From assembly GCF_029543155.1 (NCBI RefSeq), contig NZ_JARQXA010000003.1:496001-560000 (forward strand): a stretch of 64,000 bases of DNA. The letters are read 5' to 3'. Position 1 is the first letter of the stretch. The number at the start of each line of letters is the position of its first letter. Below the pieces are notes generated by a model. The model searched no databases. It was not told the DNA's origin and saw only the letters and a list, made by a program, of their open reading frames with translations. The position numbers and the translations under genes are program-made. Shown here piece by piece: positions 1 through 8,741 of this stretch. The stretch is from Sphingomonas sp. HITSZ_GF. Its GTDB lineage: Bacteria > Pseudomonadota > Alphaproteobacteria > Sphingomonadales > Sphingomonadaceae.

Positions 1-1391
1 GTCAGGCAGTCATAGGGATTGCTGGGGTTGGTCAGGAACGCGTTGGCGAAATTGTCGATCAGCACGCCGCCGCCCTGGACTTCGGTGATCCGGACATGGC
101 CCTGATTGTAGAAGACCTCCCAGTTCAGCTTGTCGGTGAGCGGGCCGCGCAGGCCGGCGACGAAGCGCGAGAACTCGCGGGTCTGGTCGTCAGTGCGCGA
201 ACCGAAGTCGAGCAGGCGGCGATTGATGTTGAGCGTGACGAGATTGTCGCCGTCGCTGTCCAGGTTGGTGCGCAGGAACTCGCGCAGCGACGAGGACAGA
301 TAGGGATTGCGCAGGTCGAACTGGAAGTTCGGCAGGAAGCCCGAGCTGCTCATCGGCACCGCGCCCAGCGTCGAGTTGATCTCGTTGCGGACGTAGGAGC
401 CTTCCCAGAAGGCGGTGATGCTCTCGGTCACGTCATAATGGCCAAGGATCGAGCCCGACCAGCGCTTCATCGGCATCTGGAGATTGGTGTAGGGGCGGTC
501 GTTGAAGCCGTCGGCCGTCTGATAGGCGCGCCAGCCTTCGGGCGCGAAGAAGATGCCGGCGGTGCCGATCGTGTTGCCGAACTGATCGGTCTTGCCGACC
601 AGCGCCGGGCTGAAGATCGTGCCCTGCGGGGTGACGCCGTTGCCGCCGGGGACGAGCACGCCCACGCCGTTCTGCACGGCATCGACCAGGTAGAGCGAGG
701 CGTGGTCGCGCGCGGCGCCCTTCACCATCGCACGGTCGTAATAGCTGCCGTTGAACACGATGTTGCCGCGGCCATCGGCGAAATTGCCGCCGACGGTGAG
801 ATCGATATTGTAGCGGGCGGCATCGCCTTCATCGCTGATGCCGTATTGGCCGCTGAGCTCCATCCCCTGGAAATTGTCCTTGGTGACGAAGTTCACGACG
901 CCGGCCATCGCGTCCGAACCATACACGGCCGAGGCACCGCCGGTGACGACTTCGACGCGCTCGATCAGCGAGGGCGGGATCATGTTGATGTCGACCACGC
1001 CGTCCTGGCTGGAGCCGACGATGCGGCGGCCGTTCTGCAGCACCAGCGTGCGCGCCGCGCCGAGATTGCGCAGGTTGACCGTGGCCGAGCCATTGCCCGC
1101 ATTCGACTGGGCGCCCGAACCGGCGACCGCCTGCGGCAGCGCGTTGAGCAGCTGTTCGGTCTCGGCGGTGGCGGTCTGCTTGATTTCCTCGCTGCCGATC
1201 ACGTTGACCGGGCTGTTCGAATCGACGTCGGGACGCGGAATGCGCGAACCGGTGACGACGATCGCCTCGCCTTCCTGAGTTTCCGGCTCGGCGGTCTGTG
1301 CCATCGCCGTACCCATCATCATCATGGTGGCGAGCAGCGCGGATCCGCCCCGCAACCCCGCCCGCATCACTGCAACTCGCTTACTGCCCAT
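1..1391 (-). CDS. TonB-dependent receptor, C-terminal part outside window
   Basis: Outer-membrane TonB-dependent receptor; only the first ~463 codons lie in the window, so the rest of the barrel is beyond base 1. The start ATG (complement of 1389-1391) opens a signal peptide with a Met-rich core ending in MAQ, followed by the plug-domain opening EAIVVTGSRI and, further on, GGASAVYGSDAMAGVVNF, the usual plug segment that follows a run of NTIPxxxxxRVEV type. A long insertion-rich barrel portion follows (for example FWEGSYVRNEIN). No FecA-type N-terminal signalling extension is seen. The ligand cannot be told. Divergent from the DUF885 gene across a ~475-bp gap. Confidence 0.9.
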   Translation of the reverse strand, partial: MGSKRVAVMRAGLRGGSALLATMMMMGTAMAQTAEPETQEGEAIVVTGSRIPRPDVDSNSPVNVIGSEEIKQTATAETEQLLNALPQAVAGSGAQSNAGNGSATVNLRNLGAARTLVLQNGRRIVGSSQDGVVDINMIPPSLIERVEVVTGGASAVYGSDAMAGVVNFVTKDNFQGMELSGQYGISDEGDAARYNIDLTVGGNFADGRGNIVFNGSYYDRAMVKGAARDHASLYLVDAVQNGVGVLVPGGNGVTPQGTIFSPALVGKTDQFGNTIGTAGIFFAPEGWRAYQTADGFNDRPYTNLQMPMKRWSGSILGHYDVTESITAFWEGSYVRNEINSTLGAVPMSSSGFLPNFQFDLRNPYLSSSLREFLRTNLDSDGDNLVTLNINRRLLDFGSRTDDQTREFSRFVAGLRGPLTDKLNWEVFYNQGHVRITEVQGGGVLIDNFANAFLTNPSNPYDCL

Positions 1392-1866
1392 GTTCGTGTC
1401 TCCCCGAATGGATATGCCCGCCTGCCTCGCTCCGCCCAGGCGTCGTTCGCCGCGCCCTTTTCCGTGAACAAGTGCGTGATTTTGAGCATATTGGAAACGG
1501 ACGGTCAATTCGGGGTAGTGAAAAAATGTGAAAAGTGTCGCTTTCTGGTAACAAAGCTGCCGGGAAACCCGCGTTTGCGCACGGTTTTTTGCGGCGCTCG
1601 AAACTGGCCGGCGACGCTTCGACATTTGCCGAGAAGAAGCTGCAATCGGCGCTGACGGCGCCAGGAATCCGCAGTTTTCTGCCGATTCGCACCGTTTCGG
1701 ACTGGTATTGAACGCCCCACACGCCACCGAGATAACACCGATTCGGTGGCTCTTGACCAGTGCCCGCTCCGCGCGCATCGTATTACAAATCACATGTTTT
1801 TCGTTTTATTTCGAAAGATCGCGTAGCTGCGACGGCGCGCGACCAGGGACGACGAGGGAGACCGAC
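1392..1866. other. Divergent intergenic region, no gene seen
   Basis: This 475-bp gap separates the divergent receptor (minus) and DUF885 gene (plus), so it must hold both promoters. It is less GC-rich than its surroundings around 1480-1560 and 1780-1825. Short open frames cross it on both strands but have no ribosome-binding site or recognisable product. I could not pick a convincing -35/-10 pair. Confidence 0.5.
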
Positions 1867-3561
1867 ATGCGTGCAAAGGGACTGGTGACCGCTCTGCTCC
1901 TGGCCGGGAGCGCCGCGCCGGCGGCCCTTGGCATCGCGCCGGCCAGCGCGCAGCAGGCAGCACCGCAGCCGGACGGACCGCCGCGCGGCAGCCAGGGCCA
2001 TGCCGAGCTCGTCACGCTGTTCACTGCCTTCGACGCCTGGCGCAAGCCGGCGGCGGTGAACGGCGTGGTCGACTACAGCCCCGCCGCAGTGGAGAAGCGC
2101 CGCGCCGAGCTGCGCGCCTTCCAGGCGAAGCTGCCCGATTTCGCGGTGGCGAGCTGGGACCGCCACCAGCAGGTCGACTATCTCGCCGTGCGCGCGCAGA
2201 TGGACCTGCAGGATTTCAGCCTGAACATCCTGAAGCCCTGGGCACGCGACCCCGGCATGTATGTCGATGAGCTGCAGGACCTGGCCTATACCGAGCTGCC
2301 GCTGAAGGACGAGGCGCTGGCCAAGTTCCGCGCCCGGCTGAAGGCGATCCCGGCCTATCTCGCCCAGGCGAAGATCAACCTCGATTCGGTCGCGTCGGAC
2401 TATGCCGATCTGGCGCTGCACAGCCTGTCGCACGGCGACGGCGTGGGGCACGGCATGCCCTATCGCGCGGTGGAGCCCGAGGGGCTGATCGGCTGGTTCG
2501 CCGATCTGCGCGGCCGCGCGGCCAAGCAGCAGCCCGAGCTGGTGGGCGACATCAAGACCGCCGAGACCGCGATCCGCGGCTTTCGCGACTGGCTGACCGC
2601 CGGGCGCCCGACGATGACCGCGCGCGCCGGGGTGGGCAAGCCGGCCTATGACTGGTTCCTCGCCAATGTGCGGCTGATGCCCTACACCTCGGACGAGGTG
2701 GTGACGCTCGCCAATCGCGAGCTCACCCGCTTCTGGGCCGACTACACCACCGAGCGGCATCGCAACCGCAATCTGCCCGAGCTGCAGCTCCCCAAGTCCG
2801 GCGCGGAATATGAGGCGCAGCTCGCCGGCACCGACGCCAAGATCCGCAAATGGCTGAAGGACGAGGAGATCCTCACGATCCCGGACTATATCCCGGGCAC
2901 CTATCAGGAAGTGGGCTTCAACGCGCCCTGGATCGTGCGGCCGACGGGGCCGATGTTCTGGGAGCAGATCCAGTTCCGCGACGCTTCCCCCGATCACCTC
3001 CACGCCACCTTCCCCGGCCACCGCTTCGACGGGATGACCGGCAAGCGGGTGACCGACCCGATCCGCAGCAAGGTGAGCGACAGCGGGCGCACCGAAGGCT
3101 GGGGCTTCTACCTGGAGGAGAGCGCGCTCCAGCTCGGCCTGTTCGACGACCGACCGCGCACCCGCGAGCTGATCTACATCTTCGGCCTGTTCCGCGCGGC
3201 GCGGACGATCGGCGACGTGAAGATGCAGCGCAACGAGATGACCGTCAGCGAGACGATGCAGTTCTGGAAGCAGTGGACGCCCTATCTCGACGACAATGTC
3301 GCGCGCACCGATGCCGGCATCTATATCCGCCGCCCGCCGGGCTATGGCATGACCTATACGATCGGCGCGATGCAGCTGCAGCAGCTGCTGGTCGATCGCC
3401 GCCGCCAGCTGGGCGACAAGTTCTCGCTGCGCGACTATCACGACTATCTGATGAACACCGGGCGGCTGCCCGTGTCGCTGCTGCGCTACGACCTGACCGG
3501 CTATGACGACCAGGTGCGGGGCTTCTGGCACCACGTGCCGCTGTCGGGGGTGGCGCGGTAG
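1867..3561 (+). CDS. DUF885 family secreted protein
   Basis: Exported protein of the DUF885 family, whose members resemble zinc carboxypeptidase-like gluzincins. The start at 1867 is preceded by GAGGGAG at good spacing and gives a signal peptide (LVTALLLAGSAAPAA ... ASAQQ); an upstream in-frame start at 1708 has no such support. Length 564 aa is normal for the family. The C-terminal half carries the two family hallmarks: a PGH motif (HATFPGH, residues 379-385) and EGWGFYLEE (410-418). In most members I know, the first motif reads HExxPGH; here the Glu is Ala. Catalytic activity is therefore uncertain. It stands alone, followed by a palindromic repeat. Confidence 0.85.
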   Translation: MRAKGLVTALLLAGSAAPAALGIAPASAQQAAPQPDGPPRGSQGHAELVTLFTAFDAWRKPAAVNGVVDYSPAAVEKRRAELRAFQAKLPDFAVASWDRHQQVDYLAVRAQMDLQDFSLNILKPWARDPGMYVDELQDLAYTELPLKDEALAKFRARLKAIPAYLAQAKINLDSVASDYADLALHSLSHGDGVGHGMPYRAVEPEGLIGWFADLRGRAAKQQPELVGDIKTAETAIRGFRDWLTAGRPTMTARAGVGKPAYDWFLANVRLMPYTSDEVVTLANRELTRFWADYTTERHRNRNLPELQLPKSGAEYEAQLAGTDAKIRKWLKDEEILTIPDYIPGTYQEVGFNAPWIVRPTGPMFWEQIQFRDASPDHLHATFPGHRFDGMTGKRVTDPIRSKVSDSGRTEGWGFYLEESALQLGLFDDRPRTRELIYIFGLFRAARTIGDVKMQRNEMTVSETMQFWKQWTPYLDDNVARTDAGIYIRRPPGYGMTYTIGAMQLQQLLVDRRRQLGDKFSLRDYHDYLMNTGRLPVSLLRYDLTGYDDQVRGFWHHVPLSGVAR

Positions 3562-3570
3562 GGCCCTTCA

Positions 3571-3709
3571 AAAATCCTCCCCCGGAGGGGGAGGGGGACC
3601 AGCCGAAGGCTGGTGGAGGGGGCTTGCCGCAAGCGGCATCGCATGCGGCGTTCCCTCTCCACCACGACGCTTCGCGTCGCGGTCCCCCTCTCCCTCCGGG
3701 AGAGGATTT
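3571..3709. repeat. REP-like inverted repeat, GGAGGGGGAGGGGGACC type
   Basis: Two arms face each other: the left contains CGGAGGGGGAGGGGGACC, a small hairpin (AGCC gaa GGCT) and GGTGGAGGGGG; the right contains CCCTCTCCACC, a different small hairpin (CGACGC tt GCGTCG) and the complement of the left arm. The arrangement of two opposed hairpin units matches bacterial REP/BIME elements. It lies between the DUF885 and ligase genes. Confidence 0.8.
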
Positions 3710-3773
3710 GTTGGATGATGGTATCACCCGTTACCGGATTGACGAACGCCCGCGGCTCTCCAATCATCCGGGC

Positions 3774-5342
3774 ATGACGGAACCGCTTCCCGCATTCCCC
3801 GATGCCTTCAACATGGCGGACTATTTCGTGTTCGCGAATGTGGAGGCCGGGCGCGGAGACAAGACCGCCTTGCTCTTCGAGGACCGGGCGATCAGCTATG
3901 CCGAGGTGGCGGCGAACGTCACCCGGGTGGCCGAGCGGCTGCTGGCGTCGGGACTGCTGCCCGAGCAGCGGGTGCTGCTGTGCATGCGCGACTGCCCCGA
4001 GTTCGTCTATGCTTGGTTCGGGGCGATCAAGGCGGGCGCGGTGGTCACCCAGGTCAACCCGATGCTGCCGGCGGCGGACTACGCTTATTATCTCGGCTAT
4101 GTGAAGCCGCAGTTCGCCTTCATCGACGAAACCAGCCTGGAAGCGTTCGAGGCAGCGCGCAGCGAGGCGCGGCACTGCCGGGCGCCGGGATCGGTGATCC
4201 TGGTCGGCGAGGCATCCGGGCTGCCGGGGTTCGACGCCTGGATCGCCGCCACCGCCCCTCCCGCCCCACCGCCCTGGCCGACGCGCAAGGACGATCCCGC
4301 CGTGTGGCTGTTCACCAGCGGCACCACCGGGCAGAGCAAGGGCGCCGTCCACTGCCATTTCCACTTCGCCTATAACAGCGAGGTCTATGCCAAGGCCTTT
4401 ATAGGCATGGCGGAAAGCGACGTCACGCTTTCCGGGCCGCGGCTCTATTTCGGCTATGCCACGGGCACCAACCTGATGTTCCCCTTCGCGGTGGGGGCGA
4501 CCGCGATCCTGTTCCGCGAGCAGCCGACGCCGGACATCCTGTTCGCGCTGATCGAGCGGCACCGGCCGACCGTGCTGACCAACGTGCCGACGCTGATCAG
4601 CAAGATGCTGGAGGCGGAGGCGCGGGCGCCGGACCTTTCGAGCGTCCGGATGATGTGGAGCGCGGGCGAGGCGCTGCCGCGCGAGCTGCACGAACGCTGG
4701 AACGCGCGCTTCGGCGTGCCGATCATCGACGGGATCGGCAGCGCGGAGAGCTTCCACATCTATATCAGCAACCGCCCCGGCGACATCCGGCCCGGCAGCC
4801 TGGGCAAGCTGGTGCCCGGATATGAGGCGGACCTGCTCGGCGAGAACGGCATGCCGATCGCCGGCGGCGAGATCGGTGTGCTGCGCATCCGCGGTGATTC
4901 CGCGGCGCTCTATTATCATAGCGACTATGCCAAATCGAAGCGCCACCTGGGCGGCGGCGCGATCGTGAGCGGCGACCTGTTCCGGCGCGATGCCGAGGGC
5001 TATTGGTATTATGAAGGCCGCGGCGACGACATGATCAAGAGCGGCGGCATCTATGTGAGCCCGCTCGAGGTGGAGGGGTGCCTGGGCGAGCATCCGGCGG
5101 TGCGCGAATGCTGCGTGTTCGGCCGGGCGGACGCGAACGGGCTGGAGAAGCCGGTGGCGGTGATCGTGCCGCGCGAGGCAGCCACGGCGGGCGAGGCGCT
5201 GAAGGCCGAGCTGCTCGATTTCGTCCGGGCGCGGCTGGCGCGCTACAAGGTGCCGCACCAGGTCTATATCGCGGATACGCCGCTGCCGCGGAACGACCGC
5301 GACAAGATCGATCGCAAGAAGCTGCGGGAGGCCTATCGATGA
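3774..5342 (+). CDS. Benzoate-CoA-ligase-type acyl-CoA synthetase
   Basis: ANL-superfamily adenylate-forming ligase, predicted to activate an aromatic or other carboxylic acid to its CoA thioester. The ATP-binding loop is SGTTGQSKG (182-190); a further core motif is DGIGSAESFHIYISNRPGD, the hinge region is SGDLFRRDAEGYWYYEGRGD, and the C-terminal catalytic lysine is in NDRDKIDRKK (about K511). The DGIGSAE and NRPGDIRPGS segments are closest to benzoate-CoA ligases. Length 522 aa is normal. An ATG at 3774 is used because frames upstream run through the repeat. Its stop overlaps the start of the creatininase-family gene (ATGA), so the two are probably co-translated. The substrate is not known. 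Confidence 0.85.
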   Translation: MTEPLPAFPDAFNMADYFVFANVEAGRGDKTALLFEDRAISYAEVAANVTRVAERLLASGLLPEQRVLLCMRDCPEFVYAWFGAIKAGAVVTQVNPMLPAADYAYYLGYVKPQFAFIDETSLEAFEAARSEARHCRAPGSVILVGEASGLPGFDAWIAATAPPAPPPWPTRKDDPAVWLFTSGTTGQSKGAVHCHFHFAYNSEVYAKAFIGMAESDVTLSGPRLYFGYATGTNLMFPFAVGATAILFREQPTPDILFALIERHRPTVLTNVPTLISKMLEAEARAPDLSSVRMMWSAGEALPRELHERWNARFGVPIIDGIGSAESFHIYISNRPGDIRPGSLGKLVPGYEADLLGENGMPIAGGEIGVLRIRGDSAALYYHSDYAKSKRHLGGGAIVSGDLFRRDAEGYWYYEGRGDDMIKSGGIYVSPLEVEGCLGEHPAVRECCVFGRADANGLEKPVAVIVPREAATAGEALKAELLDFVRARLARYKVPHQVYIADTPLPRNDRDKIDRKKLREAYR

Positions 5343-6091
5343 TGCTCGGCGACCAGCCCTGGACGCGGGTGCAGGCGGCGCTTGCCGGCGGCGCGCCGGT
5401 GGTGGCGATCCTGCCGCTCGGCGCGGTCGAGGCGCATGGGCCGCACCTGCCGCTGTGCACCGACGGGATTCTTTCCGAAGGGATGGCGCGGCGCGCGGCG
5501 GCGCTGCTCGGCGAAGAAGGCATGCAGGCGTTCGTGCTGCCCACCCTCGCCTATGCCCCGGCGCATTATGCCGAGGCGTTCGCCGGCACGATCTCGATCG
5601 GCGAGGCCACCGCGCGCGCGGTGATCCTAGACATCGCGGCAAGCCTCAAGGCGCAGGGCTTTGCCTGCCTGGCGCTGGCCAACAGCCATTTCGATCCCGC
5701 GAACGTCGCGATGCTGCGCGGGCTGGCGGCCGAGGTGGCGGCGATCGGCCTGCGGCTGGCCTTTCCGGACTTCACCCGCCGCGCGCTGGCCGCCGAGCTG
5801 ACCGAGGAGTTCGTCTCTGGCGCCTGCCATGCCGGCCAGTTCGAGACGAGCCTGGTGCTGGCCGACCGGCCCGACCTGGTCGACGAGCCGGCGCGCGCCG
5901 GGCTTGCCGACAACCCTGCCAGCCTGGTCACTGCCTTTGCCGCGGGCGCGACGAGCTTCGCCGAGGCGGGCGGGCCGGATGCCTATTTCGGCTACCCCGC
6001 CCGCGCCACCGCCGAGGAAGGCGCGGCGACCTCAAACATCATGGCCCGGGCGATCGTGCGCGCCACGCTGGACGCGCTGGCGCAGTCCTAG
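5339..6091 (+). CDS. Creatininase-family amidohydrolase
   Basis: Member of the creatininase/MftE-like family, which are metal-dependent amidohydrolases. The N-terminal metal motif is well kept: E31-A-H33-G-P-H36-LPLCTD42. The second family signature, usually NxHGGN, reads NSHFDPANV here (residues 115-123), so the glycines are lost although N115 and H117 remain. Length 250 aa is typical. The ATG overlaps the ligase stop by four bases, and its own stop overlaps the convergent acylase stop by three bases (6088-6091). Coupling to a CoA ligase suggests a role in the same carboxylate/amide pathway, but this is inference. Confidence 0.78.
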   Translation: MMLGDQPWTRVQAALAGGAPVVAILPLGAVEAHGPHLPLCTDGILSEGMARRAAALLGEEGMQAFVLPTLAYAPAHYAEAFAGTISIGEATARAVILDIAASLKAQGFACLALANSHFDPANVAMLRGLAAEVAAIGLRLAFPDFTRRALAAELTEEFVSGACHAGQFETSLVLADRPDLVDEPARAGLADNPASLVTAFAAGATSFAEAGGPDAYFGYPARATAEEGAATSNIMARAIVRATLDALAQS

Positions 6092-8454
6092 GGCTCGAGC
6101 GTGGTGGTGCGCACCGCCTGCGCATCGACCGCGGCGCGGCTGAACAGCATCGGCTGCATCCGGCCCGCGATCCACGGCGCATAGCCGTCGCGATAGTGCG
6201 GCGAGCGCGGGTCGTTCGACTGGCCCGGGAAGTTGAGCATCAGCGAATTGTCCCAGGCGCCGACGTCGATCACCTGGAGATAGCTCGCCCCGCCGCTCAC
6301 CCGCCAGCCGGCGCCGAGCCAGCGCGCCATCACCGTATAGCCGTCTCCGCCCGAACCCTCGCCCTCGATCGGGGGAAAGGCCGCCGCGATCGCCGGGATG
6401 CGGGCGAGTGGGTGTGCGATGCGGACCTGGTGGAGCGCACCCCAGCGCCACTTGGCCGGATCGGCACCGAGCGCCTCGACCGCGGATTTCCAGGCGGCGG
6501 CGAGCGCGGCATCGAACAGCCTGTCGCGCGCCGCCACGGGATCGGCACCGAACCGCGCATCGGGGGTGGCGAGCAGGCCGAGCAGCACCGAGGGCGCGAT
6601 GCCCTCGACCAGCCCGCGCGCCCGTTCGGGCACGATCAGCGCCAGCATCCGCCGGCCCAGCTCGCGCCACAGCATCTCGTGCAGCGCGGCGGCGCCGCTG
6701 TCTGCGGTGAGCCGCGCATCCCAGCCGCGCAGCACCGCGAGCGCGCGTTCGGCATCGGGCGACCCGCGCGCCGGGAGCAGCGCCACCAGCTGCTTCGCCG
6801 GCGTGGACAGCGTGTCGTGCTGGAGCGCGACGCTGTCCGCCAGGCTGTGCTTCGGCTGGGCGGACAGCACCTCGGCAACGCGGTCGTAGCGATAGGGATC
6901 GCGGAAGGAGAAGGCCGGGATGCGGTCGCGCGGCCAGCCGGCGGGAAGGTTGTTCTGGTTGGCCGAGGCGAACCAGCCCCTGGCCGGGTTATAATCGCTG
7001 GGCAGCGCGCGGAAATCGCGCATGCCGGTCCAGTCGTAGCGCCCGTCGCCCGGAACCGGCAGCAGCCCGTCGCCCTTGCGGCGCACCGGCACATAGCCGA
7101 TCGCCTGCCAGCCGTGATTGCCGTCGATATCGGCATAATGGAAGTTGGTCGGCGAGGGATGGAAGCGGAAGGCGTTCTTCTGCAGATCCTCCCAATCGCG
7201 CGCGAGGTTGATCGCGATCATCGCGAAGACGCCGCTCGCGCCCGGCCGGGTGCCGATCGAGGCGAGCACGGTGGCGCGGTGGCGGGCCGGATCGTGCGAG
7301 ACGACCGCGCCCTGCACGGCATGGCGCAGGGTCGCCGCCGCGACGGTGCCGCCCTTGACCGCAATGGCGACATCGGTGCGCTCGAACCGTTTCCAGCCCC
7401 CCTCATGCCGATAGCGCTCGGGATCGGCGGGATCGAGCTCGAGGACGAACAGGTCCTCCTGGTCGATGTGGAAGTTGGTGCGGCCGAAGGCGAAGCGATC
7501 GGTGTGCCCCTGCATGATCCCGGGCAGGCCGGGCGCCCCGCCGCCGATCAGGTCGAGCCCGGGCGCGGTGAGATGCGCGACATGGCGCGGGCCGAAGCCG
7601 CCGATGCCGAGATGCGGATCATTGGCGAGGATCGGGCGGCCCGTGGCAGTGCGCTGCGGCCCGACCGTCCAGGCGTTGCTGCCCGCATTGGCGCGGTCGA
7701 TAGCGGTCGCCGCGATCCCGCCCTGCTGGTCCGGCACGATGCTGCCAAAGGGCAGCGACCCCAGGTTGAGCACGCCGAGATCGGCTTCGGACACCGCCGC
7801 GACGTCGAGCCCTTCGGGCACGCGCATCGTCCAGGCCGGGCGCAGCGGCGCCACCACCGCATCGAGATCGAGCAACCCCAGCGCCGCCAGCCGGGCGCGG
7901 CGGATCTCGTCGTCGACATTGCCGATCGACGCTTCCCGCGCGCGGATCATGTCGCGCAGGCTCCATTTGATCGGGATCACGCCCAGGATGCGATATTCGA
8001 GCGGGAGCAGCGCAGGATCGGCCAGCACCTCGTCGATCCGCGCGTTGATCCCGGCGACATAGGCGCGGGCGCAGGCAACGATCTCGTCGGGGACGTCGGC
8101 CAGTTCCTTGTCGATGTCGCCGCGATAGTGGAACAGCCGGGCCGCGGCGTCATGCGGGACGAAGGCGGCGCCGAACGCCTCGGCCATCCGCCCCATCTCG
8201 CGGCGGTGGGCGAAGTCGATCTGGAACAGCCGATCGCGCGCGACGACATAGCCCTGGCCGAAAAAGGCATCCGGGATCGATGCGGCGCGGATGTGGGGAA
8301 CGCCGTAGGGATCGTCGAGGATCGCGATCGGCGCCCCCAGCCCCGGCGCGCCGAGCCGCCGCACCGCCGAGATCCGTGCCGCCCCGGCGGTCGGAGCCAG
8401 CGCGATCGTCGCAACCGAGCCGAGCAGGAACGAGCGGCGGTTGAGCATCGGCAA
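6088..8454 (-). CDS. Penicillin-acylase-family N-terminal serine hydrolase
   Basis: Periplasmic Ntn-hydrolase that hydrolyses amides such as beta-lactam side chains or N-acyl homoserine lactones. The N-terminus (NRRSFLLGSVATIALA) is a twin-arginine signal. Residues about 30-230 form the alpha-chain region (ILDDPYGVPHIRA). The self-cleavage/catalytic site is AGSNAW with Ser about 259, followed by the hallmark NDPHLG. The beta-chain region continues to the C-terminus with NQNNLPAGWP and NDPRSPHYRDGY. Length 788 aa fits the family. Single gene, divergent from a TonB receptor across a gap with paired palindromes. Substrate unknown; AHL, penicillin or peptide amides are all possible. Confidence 0.88.
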   Translation of the reverse strand: MPMLNRRSFLLGSVATIALAPTAGAARISAVRRLGAPGLGAPIAILDDPYGVPHIRAASIPDAFFGQGYVVARDRLFQIDFAHRREMGRMAEAFGAAFVPHDAAARLFHYRGDIDKELADVPDEIVACARAYVAGINARIDEVLADPALLPLEYRILGVIPIKWSLRDMIRAREASIGNVDDEIRRARLAALGLLDLDAVVAPLRPAWTMRVPEGLDVAAVSEADLGVLNLGSLPFGSIVPDQQGGIAATAIDRANAGSNAWTVGPQRTATGRPILANDPHLGIGGFGPRHVAHLTAPGLDLIGGGAPGLPGIMQGHTDRFAFGRTNFHIDQEDLFVLELDPADPERYRHEGGWKRFERTDVAIAVKGGTVAAATLRHAVQGAVVSHDPARHRATVLASIGTRPGASGVFAMIAINLARDWEDLQKNAFRFHPSPTNFHYADIDGNHGWQAIGYVPVRRKGDGLLPVPGDGRYDWTGMRDFRALPSDYNPARGWFASANQNNLPAGWPRDRIPAFSFRDPYRYDRVAEVLSAQPKHSLADSVALQHDTLSTPAKQLVALLPARGSPDAERALAVLRGWDARLTADSGAAALHEMLWRELGRRMLALIVPERARGLVEGIAPSVLLGLLATPDARFGADPVAARDRLFDAALAAAWKSAVEALGADPAKWRWGALHQVRIAHPLARIPAIAAAFPPIEGEGSGGDGYTVMARWLGAGWRVSGGASYLQVIDVGAWDNSLMLNFPGQSNDPRSPHYRDGYAPWIAGRMQPMLFSRAAVDAQAVRTTTLEP

Positions 8455-8522
8455 GTCTCCGGAAGATTGGACGCGCAGGCTAGCGGGCTCTCAGGCAATG
8501 TCCCATGGCAAGGGCTGGCGCG

Positions 8523-8572
8523 GCCATAGGGCAAGGCTATGGCGGAGGCCGAGCCATAGGCTATGCCTATGG
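8523..8572. promoter_or_regulatory. Pair of CCATAG/CTATGG palindromes, operator candidate
   Basis: Two inverted repeats sit 10 bp apart in the divergent acylase/receptor gap: GCCATAG-N7-CTATGGC (8523-8543) and CCATAGG-N5-CCTATGG (8554-8572). Both share the half-site CCATAG. Repeated half-sites between divergent genes are typical of a regulator-binding region. No regulator gene is adjacent. Confidence 0.5.
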
Positions 8573-8741
8573 TTTGCCAAAGCAATAGACGCCCCAAAAG
8601 CCTTGACGCTTTCCGGCGCGACCCGGCACCTTCCCGCAGTCCGCGACCGACATTGCACAGAAGATGCAGATGCGCGCGGGGGCGCAGGAATCGAACATTC
8701 AGTTCCGCCGATCGATCGGCACGAGTGCTTAGGGGATTCAT

